The notes below the pieces were generated by a model, which ran no database searches, was not told the origin of the DNA, and worked only from the letters and a program-made list of their open reading frames with translations. A stretch of DNA of 64,000 bases from Bradyrhizobium sp. 21. GTDB taxonomy: Bacteria > Pseudomonadota > Alphaproteobacteria > Rhizobiales > Xanthobacteraceae. This document shows, one piece after another, positions 8,395 to 18,109 of this stretch (within the stretch, counting starts at the first letter, position 1; every line of letters starts with the position of its first letter). The stretch is from positions 124,001 through 188,000 of the forward strand of contig NZ_JADPJG010000032.1 in NCBI RefSeq assembly GCF_023073335.1, read 5' to 3'. Both the position numbers and the translations under genes were made by a program.

Positions 8395-9498
8395 CTAGTG
8401 GCGGATCACGCAACGAAGACATTCGCCACGTCTCATCAGTTCGAAACCGCGTCCTATGTCATCAATGGGAAGCTCGTGCGTTATCAGCGGATCGATCTGC
8501 AGCCGTCCGTCGGCGTACCAATCGACGATTGTGGGTATGTCCTTGCGGCCATGCATCTCGCCGAACGTCGTTCCCCGCAGACAACGGCCGTCGAGCATAT
8601 CGGGCGGAAAGGAAAGCTCCTGTCCCTTCCGAGCAAGTCCGACAATCGTGCAGCGGCCCCAGGCAAAATGGCAGCTCTCAAGTGCAAGTCGCATCACACT
8701 CGTGCACCCGATGCATTCGAAACTATGATCGACCCCGTCCTTTGCAATCCTGTAGACAGACTCCAGCACATCCCGGCCGTCGCCGCTGACCGCAATGAAG
8801 TCCGTGACACCGAGACGCCTCGCCATCGCCTGGCGATCCCGATTGGTATCCAGCCCGATGATCGTCCCCGCCCCTGCCAGCCGCGCGCCCTGCACGACAT
8901 TGAGGCCAACGCCCCCAAGCCCGAAAACGGCAACGCTCGCGCCGGACTTGACATTCGCGGCCCGGAGAACCGCGCCCAATCCCGTGGCGACCGCGCAGCC
9001 AATGCAGCACACGCGATGAAGCGGGACGTCCTTTCTAATCCTGGCCACAGCCGCTTCGGCGACGACGGTGTGGCTCGAGAACGTGGAAATTCCCATGTAA
9101 TGATACACCGGCTTACCCGCTATCGAGAATCGTGTGGTGCCGTCAGGCATCAGCCCACGTTTCTTCTGCTCACGGCCAAAAAGGCAAAGGTTCGTCCGTC
9201 CGTCGAGGCAGAACGCGCAGCCGCCGCAGGCATGCTTGTGAAGCAATATGACGTGGTCGCCGGGCTCGACGGCCGTCACGCCCGCACCAACCTTTCGCAC
9301 GACCCCGGCTCCCTCGTGTCCGAGGATGACTGGAAAAGTCACCTCGGCAAGATCACCGGACAAGGCAAGATCGTCCGTATGACAGATGCCGCTGGCGCAA
9401 ACTTCTATAAGGCACTCTCCGGCTCGGGGTTCATCCAGGTCGACCGCCAGGACTTCAATCTTGTTGGGGGCAACCGCCACCGCCGCCTTTACCTTCAT
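8395..9498 (-). CDS. Zinc-dependent alcohol dehydrogenase (class III-like MDR)
   Basis: 367 residues. Catalytic zinc ligands are expected in GICHTDD and GHEGAGVV. The structural zinc motif C-x2-C-x2-C-x7-C is intact at HACGGCAFCLDGRTNLC. The Rossmann motif is GLGGVGLNVV, followed by an acidic LDTN that suggests NAD(H). The family interconverts alcohols and aldehydes. In the cluster it could reduce an aldehyde or oxidise an alcohol on the product or precursor, possibly together with the Lys2-like A-PCP protein encoded just upstream. The ATG at 9498 overlaps that gene's stop (ATGA); a TTG at 9516 was rejected. Confidence 0.88.
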   Translation of the reverse strand: MKVKAAVAVAPNKIEVLAVDLDEPRAGECLIEVCASGICHTDDLALSGDLAEVTFPVILGHEGAGVVRKVGAGVTAVEPGDHVILLHKHACGGCAFCLDGRTNLCLFGREQKKRGLMPDGTTRFSIAGKPVYHYMGISTFSSHTVVAEAAVARIRKDVPLHRVCCIGCAVATGLGAVLRAANVKSGASVAVFGLGGVGLNVVQGARLAGAGTIIGLDTNRDRQAMARRLGVTDFIAVSGDGRDVLESVYRIAKDGVDHSFECIGCTSVMRLALESCHFAWGRCTIVGLARKGQELSFPPDMLDGRCLRGTTFGEMHGRKDIPTIVDWYADGRLQIDPLITHELPIDDIGRGFELMRRGECLRCVIRH

Positions 9499-11330
9499 CT
9501 CGGCCCCCGTGACCAATCGCTTAGCGAAGCAGGCGCAGACGTATCCATCGCCCCGGCTTCCCGCTCGATCAACAGCCGGATCTGCATTGCGAAATCCGGA
9601 AGGTATGAATTTTCGTAAAGCAGAGAGATCGGAACGGAGATGCCGAACCGCTTGGATATCCGGGTGCTCAAATGGGCGGCCGTCAAGGAGTGTCCACCGA
9701 GATCGAAGAAATCGGCCTTCGCGCCGACCGCTCTGCCGAAACGTTCTGACCAGATCTTCGCCAATTCGCTCTCAAGGGGGTCGGCCGTTGCATCCGCGTT
9801 TTCCCCAAGCGCAATCGCACACAGGGCGGATTGATCGATCTTTCCGTTCGCGTTCAACGGCAGGCGCTCGACCTCGAATATCCGTTCCGGTCTCATGTGC
9901 TGAGGGACGACTTCGCGCAGATGCGCGACGACCTGCTGTGCCGAGCACAGTGCATCGAGCACCAAGGCGCAGGCCAATTGCACATCGTCGCCTGCATCCT
10001 GGACGGGAAAGACGAATGCATTGCGTACGCCCGCGCAACAGAGGATCGCCGCACGCACCTCCTCCGGTTCGACGCGATGCCCCCTGATCTTGACCTGGTC
10101 GTCGGCTCGTCCCACTAGCTGAACGTCGCCTCCGGGTAGGTATTTGCCGAGATCACCGGTTCGATACATCAGATCGAGAGGATCCCGGGTAAACGGGTTC
10201 CGCTGGAATCTCCTCGAGGTCTCGTCTGGCTCATTCAGATAGCCAAACGAGAGATAGGGGGTTCTCACGCACACCTCGCCGACCTCGTCCTCTGGCAGCA
10301 ACTCCCCATCACTGCCCAAGATCAGGAGCTGGACATCGCGAATTCCGCATCCTACAGGAACATGGCCCGTCACCGGCAGCGCTTCCCCGACCTCGTCCAC
10401 GTCGAACCAAGCAACCGCTTGCGGGGTCTCGGTGGCACCGAAGAAGTTCACGATCTGCGTGTTCGGCGCCAGTCGCTTGAGGCTTCCTATGGTCTGCCAA
10501 CGGCACTTGTCCCCGCCGAGGAAGATGCGCCGCAACTGCACCAGGGATGCCTCCTGGCCTGCCTCCGCGACAAGATCCGCAAGGTGGGGTGTGGTGTGCC
10601 ATACCGTAATTGCTTGTTCGGCTATCCACCTGTGCAGTGCTATCGGCGAACTCTTACAGTCCTGCTCCGGAATCCAGATGCTCGCTCCGGCTCGAAGCGC
10701 CGGAAAAATGTCTCGCAGCAACGGATCGTAGCCGATGCCGGACAGAAGCGGAAAGCGGTCGTCCGGCGTTACGGGAAATTGCTCAAGATACCAGGAAAAG
10801 AAGTGCGAGAGTGCGGCACCGCCTCCGAGCACGGCTTTCGGCTTGCCGGTCGAACCCGACGTGAACGCAACATAGCTTGCGGCGTCCGAGGCCGCGTGTG
10901 GCAACGGCGGAGGCGCCGTTCCATCCTCGTAGCTCTCCTCGCAACGCCTCATCCGTACCTGATCGTTCACGGCTTCGATGATGAGAACGGACCGCGCCGT
11001 TCGACACATCTCTCGCTGCCGTTGTTCCGGCAATGCAGGATCGATCAGCACAAACACGGCCCGCGTCCTGAGCACCGCCAATAGTGCCGCGACGAGTGCC
11101 GCGGAATGGCCGCAGCATATCGCGACGACCGAGCCCGGCGTCAGCTTGAATCCGGCGAGCAACTCGCTGGAAATTGCGTCTATCCAGTCGTTGAGCTCGT
11201 CGTACGTCAAGCGGCGCGTGCCGGCCACAATCGCACAACGCGATTTGTGGTGACGCATCGCCGCTTCGGCGAATTCGTAGGGCGCGGGCAGAACCAGTCG
11301 TTCCAGTGCAGCCGCCGGATCGGGCCTCAT
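9495..11330 (-). CDS. NRPS A-PCP didomain protein with Lys2/aminoadipate-like adenylation pocket
   Basis: 611 residues. The adenylation domain spans 20-500: A3 FTSGSTGKPKA at 156-166, A7 YRTGDLGKY, A8 QVKIRGHRVE, and Lys497 in ANGKID. The carrier domain spans about 510-590 with Ser548 in FFDLGGHSL. The A4 region GYDPLLRDIF and A5 region NFFGATETPQAV match the LYS2 aminoadipate reductase style (x-D-P-x-x-R-D-x-F; x-G-T-T-E-T-x-R-A-V) rather than ordinary NRPS A domains. The hand-read pocket is D-P-R-H-F-G-F-Q-A-K, sharing its first five and last two positions with the LYS2 code as I recall it. No reductase domain follows. The ATG at 11330 overlaps the upstream stop (ATGA). Confidence 0.88.
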   Translation of the reverse strand: MRPDPAAALERLVLPAPYEFAEAAMRHHKSRCAIVAGTRRLTYDELNDWIDAISSELLAGFKLTPGSVVAICCGHSAALVAALLAVLRTRAVFVLIDPALPEQRQREMCRTARSVLIIEAVNDQVRMRRCEESYEDGTAPPPLPHAASDAASYVAFTSGSTGKPKAVLGGGAALSHFFSWYLEQFPVTPDDRFPLLSGIGYDPLLRDIFPALRAGASIWIPEQDCKSSPIALHRWIAEQAITVWHTTPHLADLVAEAGQEASLVQLRRIFLGGDKCRWQTIGSLKRLAPNTQIVNFFGATETPQAVAWFDVDEVGEALPVTGHVPVGCGIRDVQLLILGSDGELLPEDEVGEVCVRTPYLSFGYLNEPDETSRRFQRNPFTRDPLDLMYRTGDLGKYLPGGDVQLVGRADDQVKIRGHRVEPEEVRAAILCCAGVRNAFVFPVQDAGDDVQLACALVLDALCSAQQVVAHLREVVPQHMRPERIFEVERLPLNANGKIDQSALCAIALGENADATADPLESELAKIWSERFGRAVGAKADFFDLGGHSLTAAHLSTRISKRFGISVPISLLYENSYLPDFAMQIRLLIEREAGAMDTSAPASLSDWSRGPR

Positions 11331-12409
11331 TGGACAGCTCCCAACAACTCGCAGTCTGGCTCTGGCCGACTGTCCCTCGGGGTCTGCACTTGCCCGAGAT
11401 AGAGCTTCCCGACGCGGTGGCTGAGTTCGAGTGCCGACTCCATGCGATTGCGCTCGATCGAGATCATCATGTAGAAGCGACTAGCCTGGGATGTGCTCAG
11501 CAATCCGCCGCTGCCGTGCAATTGCATCGTGACCTGACCGGTATCCCGCGCAACGACGCTGGCGAGCAGCAGGGACTGCAACGCCAGACGCTCAAGCTCT
11601 TCTCCGGGCGGCTCGCTCGCGGCGCGATGAACTAGAAGGCGCGCTGCGCTTATGCGCGCAGCCAACGATGCGAGACGGAACGCAACCGATTGCTGGTCGA
11701 CCAACGGGCGTCCGAACAGGTGACGTGCATTGGCGTGTGCTGCGGCGTGCTCGAGCGCACCGGCACTCAAACCTACCAGATATCCAGCTTGCCGGATTTG
11801 CACACGAGCGGACCTTTCGGCCGAATTGCGGAACACGCCGATCCGAGCGAGCTCGGCATTCTCGAGGGTGACGTGCCCGTAGCCGCTCCCCCACGCGTCG
11901 TGCACGGCGGCAACCTCGAACCCCGTCATTCCGCTGCTGGCGATATGGAGCGAAGTACCCTGCTTGGTGTGGTGCCGCACCAGCACCCGAGCAGCCACTG
12001 GACAACGCTGATGCATCGCAAAACCGTTCAGGCGGCACACGGGATGGCGGTCCCCATTCGTCGGACAGGAGGAAGCTGCCTCCAGGTCAACGACGCCAAC
12101 AGGCTCGTCGTGCTGCAAGAGCAAGGCAAGCTCGCGCCGGGTCCCCTGGTCCGCCGCGCACATGAGAGAGTCGACGAACTCCATAAAGGGCGTCGAACAG
12201 GCCAGCCGGCCGAGCTCTTCAACGACGTGGATGATCGCCGGCTCGCCCAGGTCCAAGCCGCCAGAGTCCAATGGCAGCGCAAAGGAGAAAGCATCGATCG
12301 AGTTCAGCACGCGCCAGACCTCGGCGACGCCACCCTTGGTCGCGGCGACGAGCGATCTTCGAATTGCCGCCCGGAACGATAGATCGGACTTGTCAAATCC
12401 CGGCTTCAT
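11327..12409 (-). CDS. Acyl-CoA dehydrogenase-like flavoprotein, diverged subunit
   Basis: 360 residues, related to acyl-CoA dehydrogenases but diverged. The middle domain lacks the usual T-E-P/G-x-G-S-D flavin motif; the C-terminal helical region around HGSGGLLSTSQASRF still resembles the family. It follows another dehydrogenase gene with a 4-bp ATGA overlap, an arrangement typical of two-subunit (alpha2beta2) enzymes in which one partner has lost the active site. Inferred role: partner of the 12406-13533 protein in desaturating a carrier-bound amino-acyl or acyl group. The 410-residue frame to 12559 overlaps its neighbour heavily, so ATG 12409 (MKPGFDK) is preferred. Confidence 0.75.
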   Translation of the reverse strand: MKPGFDKSDLSFRAAIRRSLVAATKGGVAEVWRVLNSIDAFSFALPLDSGGLDLGEPAIIHVVEELGRLACSTPFMEFVDSLMCAADQGTRRELALLLQHDEPVGVVDLEAASSCPTNGDRHPVCRLNGFAMHQRCPVAARVLVRHHTKQGTSLHIASSGMTGFEVAAVHDAWGSGYGHVTLENAELARIGVFRNSAERSARVQIRQAGYLVGLSAGALEHAAAHANARHLFGRPLVDQQSVAFRLASLAARISAARLLVHRAASEPPGEELERLALQSLLLASVVARDTGQVTMQLHGSGGLLSTSQASRFYMMISIERNRMESALELSHRVGKLYLGQVQTPRDSRPEPDCELLGAVQ

Positions 12410-13533
12410 GTCGATGCGCCCCCCTCGGGTCTCACCAGATGACTGCGAGCAATCGTCTCCAACATGGCCTCCGACACGCCGGCCGAGATCGTGAGCCCCG
12501 GCGCCTCTCGATGGGCCGCGTCCAACATCCTGTGGCTGCCCAAACGGCCTGGCGGACAAAGCTCACTACCAAGCCAACCGATTCTCTGAGCAAGCTCGCT
12601 GTTGTAGAGCTTCGCCATGGCGTTCATTGTCTCGTCGCAATCGCCGTCGTCCATCCGACTGAGAATGTCCCAACACATCAGTTGCGCAGCTTCCAGTTCC
12701 GCGCTGGCCAGTCCTATCTCCGCTGCTCCCAGATGCGCCGCCGCACCCGCGCATGTCGCGATCTCCTTCAGCCAGCGCCGGGCGCGCACCATGTAATCGG
12801 TACCGGTTCGCTCGAATGCGAGCGCCGCCAGCATCGTGCCCCAGGCAGTTCCCTCGTCGCCGATGACACACTCTCCTGTTGCACGAGCGTCGTCGAGAAC
12901 GACATCGTGAAACGGCTCATCGGCCAGCGAAGGGAGGCGGTGGACGGCAATGCCGGGCTCGGCGAGCGACAGGAGAAACAGTGTGAGGCCCTGGTGGCCC
13001 GTCGCACTATCCTGGGTGCGTGCGAGGCAGAGCCCATAGTCGGCGAACCCCGCTCTGAGACTGTAGCGTTTCCTGCCCGAGATTCGGAAGCTTCCGTCCT
13101 CCATGCGCTTGGCTGTGGTCCTGATGGCCGCAAGATCGGTTCCCGTTTCGGGCTCGGTAAAGAGAACGCAGGCAAACATCTGGCCGCTGGCGATCCGCCG
13201 GGCCAGCGATTTCTTTTGCCTCGCAGTGCCCGATGCGAGAAGGATGGAGCCAACCACCTGGACCGACAGCAGGTGCAACGTGTCGGGCACGTTCGCCAAG
13301 CCCATCTCCTCGATCACGATGCCGGCATATATCTGTCCAAGTCCCAGTCCGCCGAATTCGATCGGCCAGTTCACTGCAAGCAGTCCGGCCTCCCCCAAGG
13401 CGCGATACAACGGACGTGGATCGGCTTGGTGTCCATTTGCGACGTCGATCAACTCTGCAATGTCCGGGCGCAACAGCGTAGACCTGACATGCTGTCGAAA
13501 GGAGTCCTCTTGAGCGCTGAAGGAAAATTGCAT
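12406..13533 (-). CDS. Acyl-CoA dehydrogenase-like flavoprotein, probable catalytic subunit
   Basis: 375 residues with the full family layout. The N-terminal WPIEFGGLG, the flavin-binding ACVLFTEPETGTDLAAIRT and a C-terminal segment ending ISAGVSEAM (family: x-x-G-G-T-S-E-I) are recognisable. Enzymes of this family in NRPS clusters can desaturate carrier-bound aminoacyl groups, as PltE does with prolyl-PCP. The start lies 9 bp after the large NRPS gene, and the stop overlaps the next flavoprotein gene. The substrate is unknown. Confidence 0.82.
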   Translation of the reverse strand: MQFSFSAQEDSFRQHVRSTLLRPDIAELIDVANGHQADPRPLYRALGEAGLLAVNWPIEFGGLGLGQIYAGIVIEEMGLANVPDTLHLLSVQVVGSILLASGTARQKKSLARRIASGQMFACVLFTEPETGTDLAAIRTTAKRMEDGSFRISGRKRYSLRAGFADYGLCLARTQDSATGHQGLTLFLLSLAEPGIAVHRLPSLADEPFHDVVLDDARATGECVIGDEGTAWGTMLAALAFERTGTDYMVRARRWLKEIATCAGAAAHLGAAEIGLASAELEAAQLMCWDILSRMDDGDCDETMNAMAKLYNSELAQRIGWLGSELCPPGRLGSHRMLDAAHREAPGLTISAGVSEAMLETIARSHLVRPEGGAST

Positions 13534-13542
13534 CGCGTTCGC

Positions 13543-16500
13543 TCACACCGGGTGAGAGCCAAGGCTGTCGATCCGCGCCGCAGGGTTCTCGATCGTACCT
13601 CTTGTGATCGCTTCGAATGTCCGCAACAGGTCCAGCGCCACAGCCCGATCGAGGAGGCCCAGCTCATACTCCAATAGGCCGACGAAACTCCCGTCGCGAA
13701 GCTCGCCAACCAAGGATATGTCGAGCATCTCCGGGAGTGGGCTATAGAATGCGCGAATCGGCAGCATCGGCCATTTCAGATGATCACGGTAGCGCGTCAC
13801 GGACAGGCTTTGGCCGGTTGCCCGCATCTCCGGCGTATTCTGGACCGCGAACATAGCCTGAAAGACCGGCGCTCGTCCCGGAGGCGTCACCTCCCGGTGG
13901 TCGTCGATCAGGCGATCGATGGGACCGGTCGAATGAGCCAGGCTCTCGCCGACCTCCCGGCGGACAATCTCCAGCCAGCGGCCGAAAGACGAGTCGCGTT
14001 CCGGCTCGAGCAAAATGGGTACAGCGTTTGCAAAGCAGCCGATGGCGTCCTCGAGGTTCTCATCAACTCGATTGGCGATCGGCACTCCGACAACGAACGC
14101 CTCATTGCGGACGAAGCGCTTCATCGCACAGGCAAAGCACGTGAGTAGCCACATGTAGGGCGTGACACCCCTCGCCGCGCAGACCTGGCGAAGCTCCTCG
14201 ACAACTGGTAGATCAAGGGTAATAGCTGCTGTACCTTCGCCCGATCCGTTCTTCCTGTCCGCCGCTGCCTTCCAGATCAATGGCGGCGGTCCGCCCTTCA
14301 GGCGATCTCGCCAGAATGATAGGTCCGCAGCGCTCTGAAGCTCACTGCGCCAGCGCTCGGACGTCTTGAGCGGCCGTGGGGAGCTGTCATAGAGATCGAG
14401 CAGGTCGCGAACAAACACACCAACGGACCAGCCGTCGAAGATCAAGTGATGTAGCGCGATCACGAGCAGGTGCTCCTCCGAAGCGACACGGACGAGACTC
14501 GCGCGCCATGGCGGTTCGGGAAGTGACAGATTGAATGGACCGCTCGCCCTCGCCGCCACGAACTTCGACAACTCGGCTGCGGAGTGGCCTTCGTCCTGCC
14601 AATCCACAACCTGCAGCTCCGGCGCCCAATCATTCAGCACCACCCGTTTGGGATCGTCAGACTGTACGAAATAGGATCTAAGGGCATCGTGCCTTTGCGC
14701 CAGCGCCGTCATCGTCGACTGCAACCGTTCGGCGTCCAATTGTCCTCTGATCCGCAAAGCAATCGGAATGTTGTAAATCTCACCATCCGGATAGATCAGT
14801 GCGTGTCGCCAGACCCGCAACTCCGAGCCGATCGGTCCGGCGCCGTCCCCCGATGAATCGAGCCCCGCGAGTAGGGATTCCTGGTCCGCCCCGGATGCAG
14901 TTCGTTGTTGCCGGGCGACGAATTCGGCGATGCCGGCAATCGTCGGCGCTTTGAAAAACTCCGCAATTGACATCCGGCACTCGAATCGAGTGCGTATCCG
15001 AGCGACTAATTGCGCCGCCTGCAGCGAGCCCCCCCCTGCCTCGAAGAAATTATCGTTCAGACCGATTTGCCTGCCCGCGAAGACAGGAGCGAAAATCTTT
15101 GCAGCGATCTCCTTTTCGAGCGGAGTCTCCGGTTCGACGATATGATCCGAACCGAGCCGAACGGATTCCATATCCAGAAGCACATTTCGGTCGACCTTCC
15201 CCGAGTGGTTCAAGGGCATTTTCTCGATTTGAAAGATCTCTCGAGGAATCATGTAGCCGGGAAGAAGCTGAGTAAGGTGCGTTCGCAGACCCGGCACCGA
15301 TGCCAGTCGCTCGCCGGCGGGCGCGACATAGGCACGAAGCCATTTTCCGGTCTCGTCCTCAAGGAGAAACACCGCGCATTGCAGGATGCCTTCGAAAGAC
15401 GTAAACGCGCGCTCGACCTCGCTGATTTCAATTCGAAATCCATTGAGCTTCACCTGAGCGTCGCGGCGCCCCAAAAACTCAAGTTGCCCGTCAAAGCGCC
15501 AGCGGACGGTATCCCCTGTGCGATAGGCTGTCGTGGTGCCTCCCGCGCCGTCATTGCGACTGACAAACTTTTCCCTCGTCAGCTCCTCATCGTTGATATA
15601 GCCGCGGGCGAGCCCCACCCCTTCCACATAGAGTTCCCCGGCGACCCCTACAGGAACCAGGTTTCCGCGGCCGTCGCGGACATGGACTGTATGGTTCTGG
15701 ATGGGCCTTCCAATCGCCGGAAGTCGCACATCGCCCGCGGTACATTCGGATAAGATCATGGCAATGGTGCACTCGGTCGGTCCGTATCCGTTGAAGAACC
15801 TGCGCCCGTTAGACTGCCAAGAGTCCACCAACTCACGCCCGAACTTCTCGCCGCCGGTCGATACCACCCTGAGGTTGGGCAGCCGGTTCGGACGCATCAG
15901 CGGCATCAGCGCAGCTGGCAACTCCGCGAATGTAATCTCATGCCGAGCGATGACTCCCTCGAGGGCCTCGGGATCCAGCCGATCCTCATCGCTCGCAATG
16001 AACAAGGTGCAACCGGCAAGAAGGGCGACGAACATGTCGAAGACTCCGACATCGAAGCTCAAGGACGCGAAATGCATCACTCTTTCGTCGGAGGTGAGCT
16101 CGTAGGCGCTCCTGATGCCGTCTATGCAATTGATGACCGAACGGTGTTCGATCATCACCCCCTTCGGCTCGCCCGTACTACCCGAAGTGTAGATCACGTA
16201 CGCCAGGCTGTCCGGCGCCGGCTGCGCGGACTGGAGCCTTTCCCCGGATATCGGCGCTTGCAACGCGTCTTCGATGCTGATCATCTGCCGATCCAGCCCA
16301 AGCGGCAACCGGCTGCGCAATGCGTCGCTGACCAGAAGAGCTTTGGCCGAACAGCTCTCGACGATGGAACGGATCCTGCGTTCGGGCGCGCCCGGATCGA
16401 TCGGAACGAAAGCAGCTCCAGCTTTGAGCACGCCGAGCACCGCAGCCACCATTTCGACGGAGCGCCGTACGGCAAGAGCGACACAATCATTCCCACGGAC

Positions 16501-18084
16501 ATCCCTTGCCCTTAATGCGCACGCAATTCGATCCGAAAGCTCATCCAGCTCGCGAAAAGTGACGCTGGAGGACGCGTCCACCACCGCCGTCTTTTCCGGA
16601 AGATCGTGTGCACGGTCGTTGAAGCGATCGATCAGCGATTCTTCGGTCGACGGGATCGCAGGTCCTCTTCCCCAGGCGGCCAAGATCGCTTGTTCTCCCG
16701 GGCTGATCAGGGGTATCTCGTCGATAATGCATTCCGGCTGTTCCGCGACATTGCGAAGCAACGTCTCGTAGTTGGCCAACATCCGATCAACGGTCGATCG
16801 GTCGAACAGCGCACATGCATACTCCGCGTTGACGGCAAGCTGCTCCGGAGAATCCTCGATTACGAAGGCAAGGTCGAATCGCGCGCCTGCATCGTGCAGC
16901 ACCTCAGGCTCGAGCCGCAAGCCATCGCATTCGATCGCCTCGAACTCACGAGCTTCATAGGTGCATTCGACCTGAAAGATTGGCGCGCGCCCGGATACCC
17001 TCGGCGGATTGATTGCGGTGACGAGCTCGGCGAAGGGCAGATCCTTGTGCGCCAAGTCGCTTGCCAACGAAGCGCGGACCTGATCGACCAGCACCGAGAA
17101 TGTCGCATCGTCTGGCAGCATCTGCCGGAGCGGGAGCATGTTGACGAAGAGACCAAGGCTGTTCTGGAACTCGGGCGACCGACAGTCTACCGACCCTCCT
17201 ACGATAAGGTCCCTCTGCCCAGTATAACGAAGCAGCAGGACGTAGATCGCCGAAAGATAGATGGCGTAAGGCGAGCACTTGAACTGTCTGCAGAGATCTC
17301 TGATCCGGCTCCTCAGGCTCTGCGGCAGAAGACGCCGCCGCCGGGCGCCGTCGAATTCGGGGACCATCGGCCGAGGATAGTCGAGCGGCAGGTCGAGCTC
17401 CGCGTGTCCATGCAACCTGGCACGCCAATACGCTACATGTCTCTCTCGCTCCTCGCGAACGAGCTGCCTTTGGCGCAACGCAAAATCCGTATAACCAGGC
17501 ATTGCTGGCGAAGCTGCGAACCTTCCCTCCAAAGCGTCAACCAGATGCCGCAGAAAGAGGCTGTGCGAGATGCCATCCCAAACGGAATGATGAGCCACCC
17601 ACAGCAGGGAACGAGCACCGCCGGGCAGATGCAGCAGCCTCACGCGGAACAGGGGACCGTTGTTCAGATCAAAGCTCGTCTCGACGAGCGCCTTCACCGT
17701 CGGATCGTTCGTGATTAGCGCCGCCTCCGCGTCCAAACGATGATCCGGGATTGTGAATGCTTCCAGGTCCAGCGCCGATTCGAGCACGAGACGTTCATCG
17801 AGCGGACGAAAACGGCTCGTCAGCACGGGAAATGCTCTTAAGACACTGCGCAAGGCAGCGACTAGCCTTCCCGCCTCCACTGGTCCGCAAAGGCGGATCT
17901 GCATCGCGAGATTGTTACGCGCCCGGCCGGCCGACGCCTCGTCCACAAACCAGAGCTGCTCCTGAAGAATACTGGCTCTCGGCAGCGCGTCGTCGGGGCT
18001 AGCCGGTTGGCCTAGCAAGCTGCTCAGAAACCTCGTTCGACGCTCTGGCGACAGCTTGCCGAGCCTCTCTTGCAAGTCGCTCAT
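13543..18084 (-). CDS. Non-ribosomal peptide synthetase, C-A-PCP-C
   Basis: 1513 residues. C1 spans about 35-455 (HHSVWDG at 165-171). The A domain spans about 485-970: A3 YTSGSTGEPKG 632-642, A5 GYGPTE 766-771, A7 YRTGD 854-858, Lys963 in SGKVDR. The PCP spans about 985-1060 with Ser1020 in FFEAGGGSL. C2 spans about 1085-1513 (HHLIFDG 1212-1218). There is no epimerase, thioesterase or reductase, so the chain must be passed to or released by another protein. The hand-read A-domain pocket is D-V-F-E-S-G-G-I-A-K, which I do not recognise. An N-terminal C domain implies an acyl or peptidyl donor on another carrier. The ATG at 18084 has GGGAGG upstream. Confidence 0.93.
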   Translation of the reverse strand: MSDLQERLGKLSPERRTRFLSSLLGQPASPDDALPRASILQEQLWFVDEASAGRARNNLAMQIRLCGPVEAGRLVAALRSVLRAFPVLTSRFRPLDERLVLESALDLEAFTIPDHRLDAEAALITNDPTVKALVETSFDLNNGPLFRVRLLHLPGGARSLLWVAHHSVWDGISHSLFLRHLVDALEGRFAASPAMPGYTDFALRQRQLVREERERHVAYWRARLHGHAELDLPLDYPRPMVPEFDGARRRRLLPQSLRSRIRDLCRQFKCSPYAIYLSAIYVLLLRYTGQRDLIVGGSVDCRSPEFQNSLGLFVNMLPLRQMLPDDATFSVLVDQVRASLASDLAHKDLPFAELVTAINPPRVSGRAPIFQVECTYEAREFEAIECDGLRLEPEVLHDAGARFDLAFVIEDSPEQLAVNAEYACALFDRSTVDRMLANYETLLRNVAEQPECIIDEIPLISPGEQAILAAWGRGPAIPSTEESLIDRFNDRAHDLPEKTAVVDASSSVTFRELDELSDRIACALRARDVRGNDCVALAVRRSVEMVAAVLGVLKAGAAFVPIDPGAPERRIRSIVESCSAKALLVSDALRSRLPLGLDRQMISIEDALQAPISGERLQSAQPAPDSLAYVIYTSGSTGEPKGVMIEHRSVINCIDGIRSAYELTSDERVMHFASLSFDVGVFDMFVALLAGCTLFIASDEDRLDPEALEGVIARHEITFAELPAALMPLMRPNRLPNLRVVSTGGEKFGRELVDSWQSNGRRFFNGYGPTECTIAMILSECTAGDVRLPAIGRPIQNHTVHVRDGRGNLVPVGVAGELYVEGVGLARGYINDEELTREKFVSRNDGAGGTTTAYRTGDTVRWRFDGQLEFLGRRDAQVKLNGFRIEISEVERAFTSFEGILQCAVFLLEDETGKWLRAYVAPAGERLASVPGLRTHLTQLLPGYMIPREIFQIEKMPLNHSGKVDRNVLLDMESVRLGSDHIVEPETPLEKEIAAKIFAPVFAGRQIGLNDNFFEAGGGSLQAAQLVARIRTRFECRMSIAEFFKAPTIAGIAEFVARQQRTASGADQESLLAGLDSSGDGAGPIGSELRVWRHALIYPDGEIYNIPIALRIRGQLDAERLQSTMTALAQRHDALRSYFVQSDDPKRVVLNDWAPELQVVDWQDEGHSAAELSKFVAARASGPFNLSLPEPPWRASLVRVASEEHLLVIALHHLIFDGWSVGVFVRDLLDLYDSSPRPLKTSERWRSELQSAADLSFWRDRLKGGPPPLIWKAAADRKNGSGEGTAAITLDLPVVEELRQVCAARGVTPYMWLLTCFACAMKRFVRNEAFVVGVPIANRVDENLEDAIGCFANAVPILLEPERDSSFGRWLEIVRREVGESLAHSTGPIDRLIDDHREVTPPGRAPVFQAMFAVQNTPEMRATGQSLSVTRYRDHLKWPMLPIRAFYSPLPEMLDISLVGELRDGSFVGLLEYELGLLDRAVALDLLRTFEAITRGTIENPAARIDSLGSHPV

Positions 18085-18109
18085 CGCGCCCTCCCGTTCA
18101 CGTGATCAA

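Noticed and set aside
12410..12559. N-terminal extension of the flavoprotein at 11327
   Set aside because: Overlaps the preceding gene by 150 bp, is Gly/Arg low complexity, and the ATG at 12409 fits the 4-bp overlap pattern.
4829..18084. Firm amino-acid assignment for the three A domains
   Set aside because: Pocket residues were aligned by eye; only the LYS2-like resemblance of the 9495 protein is distinctive enough to report, the others match no code I am sure of.
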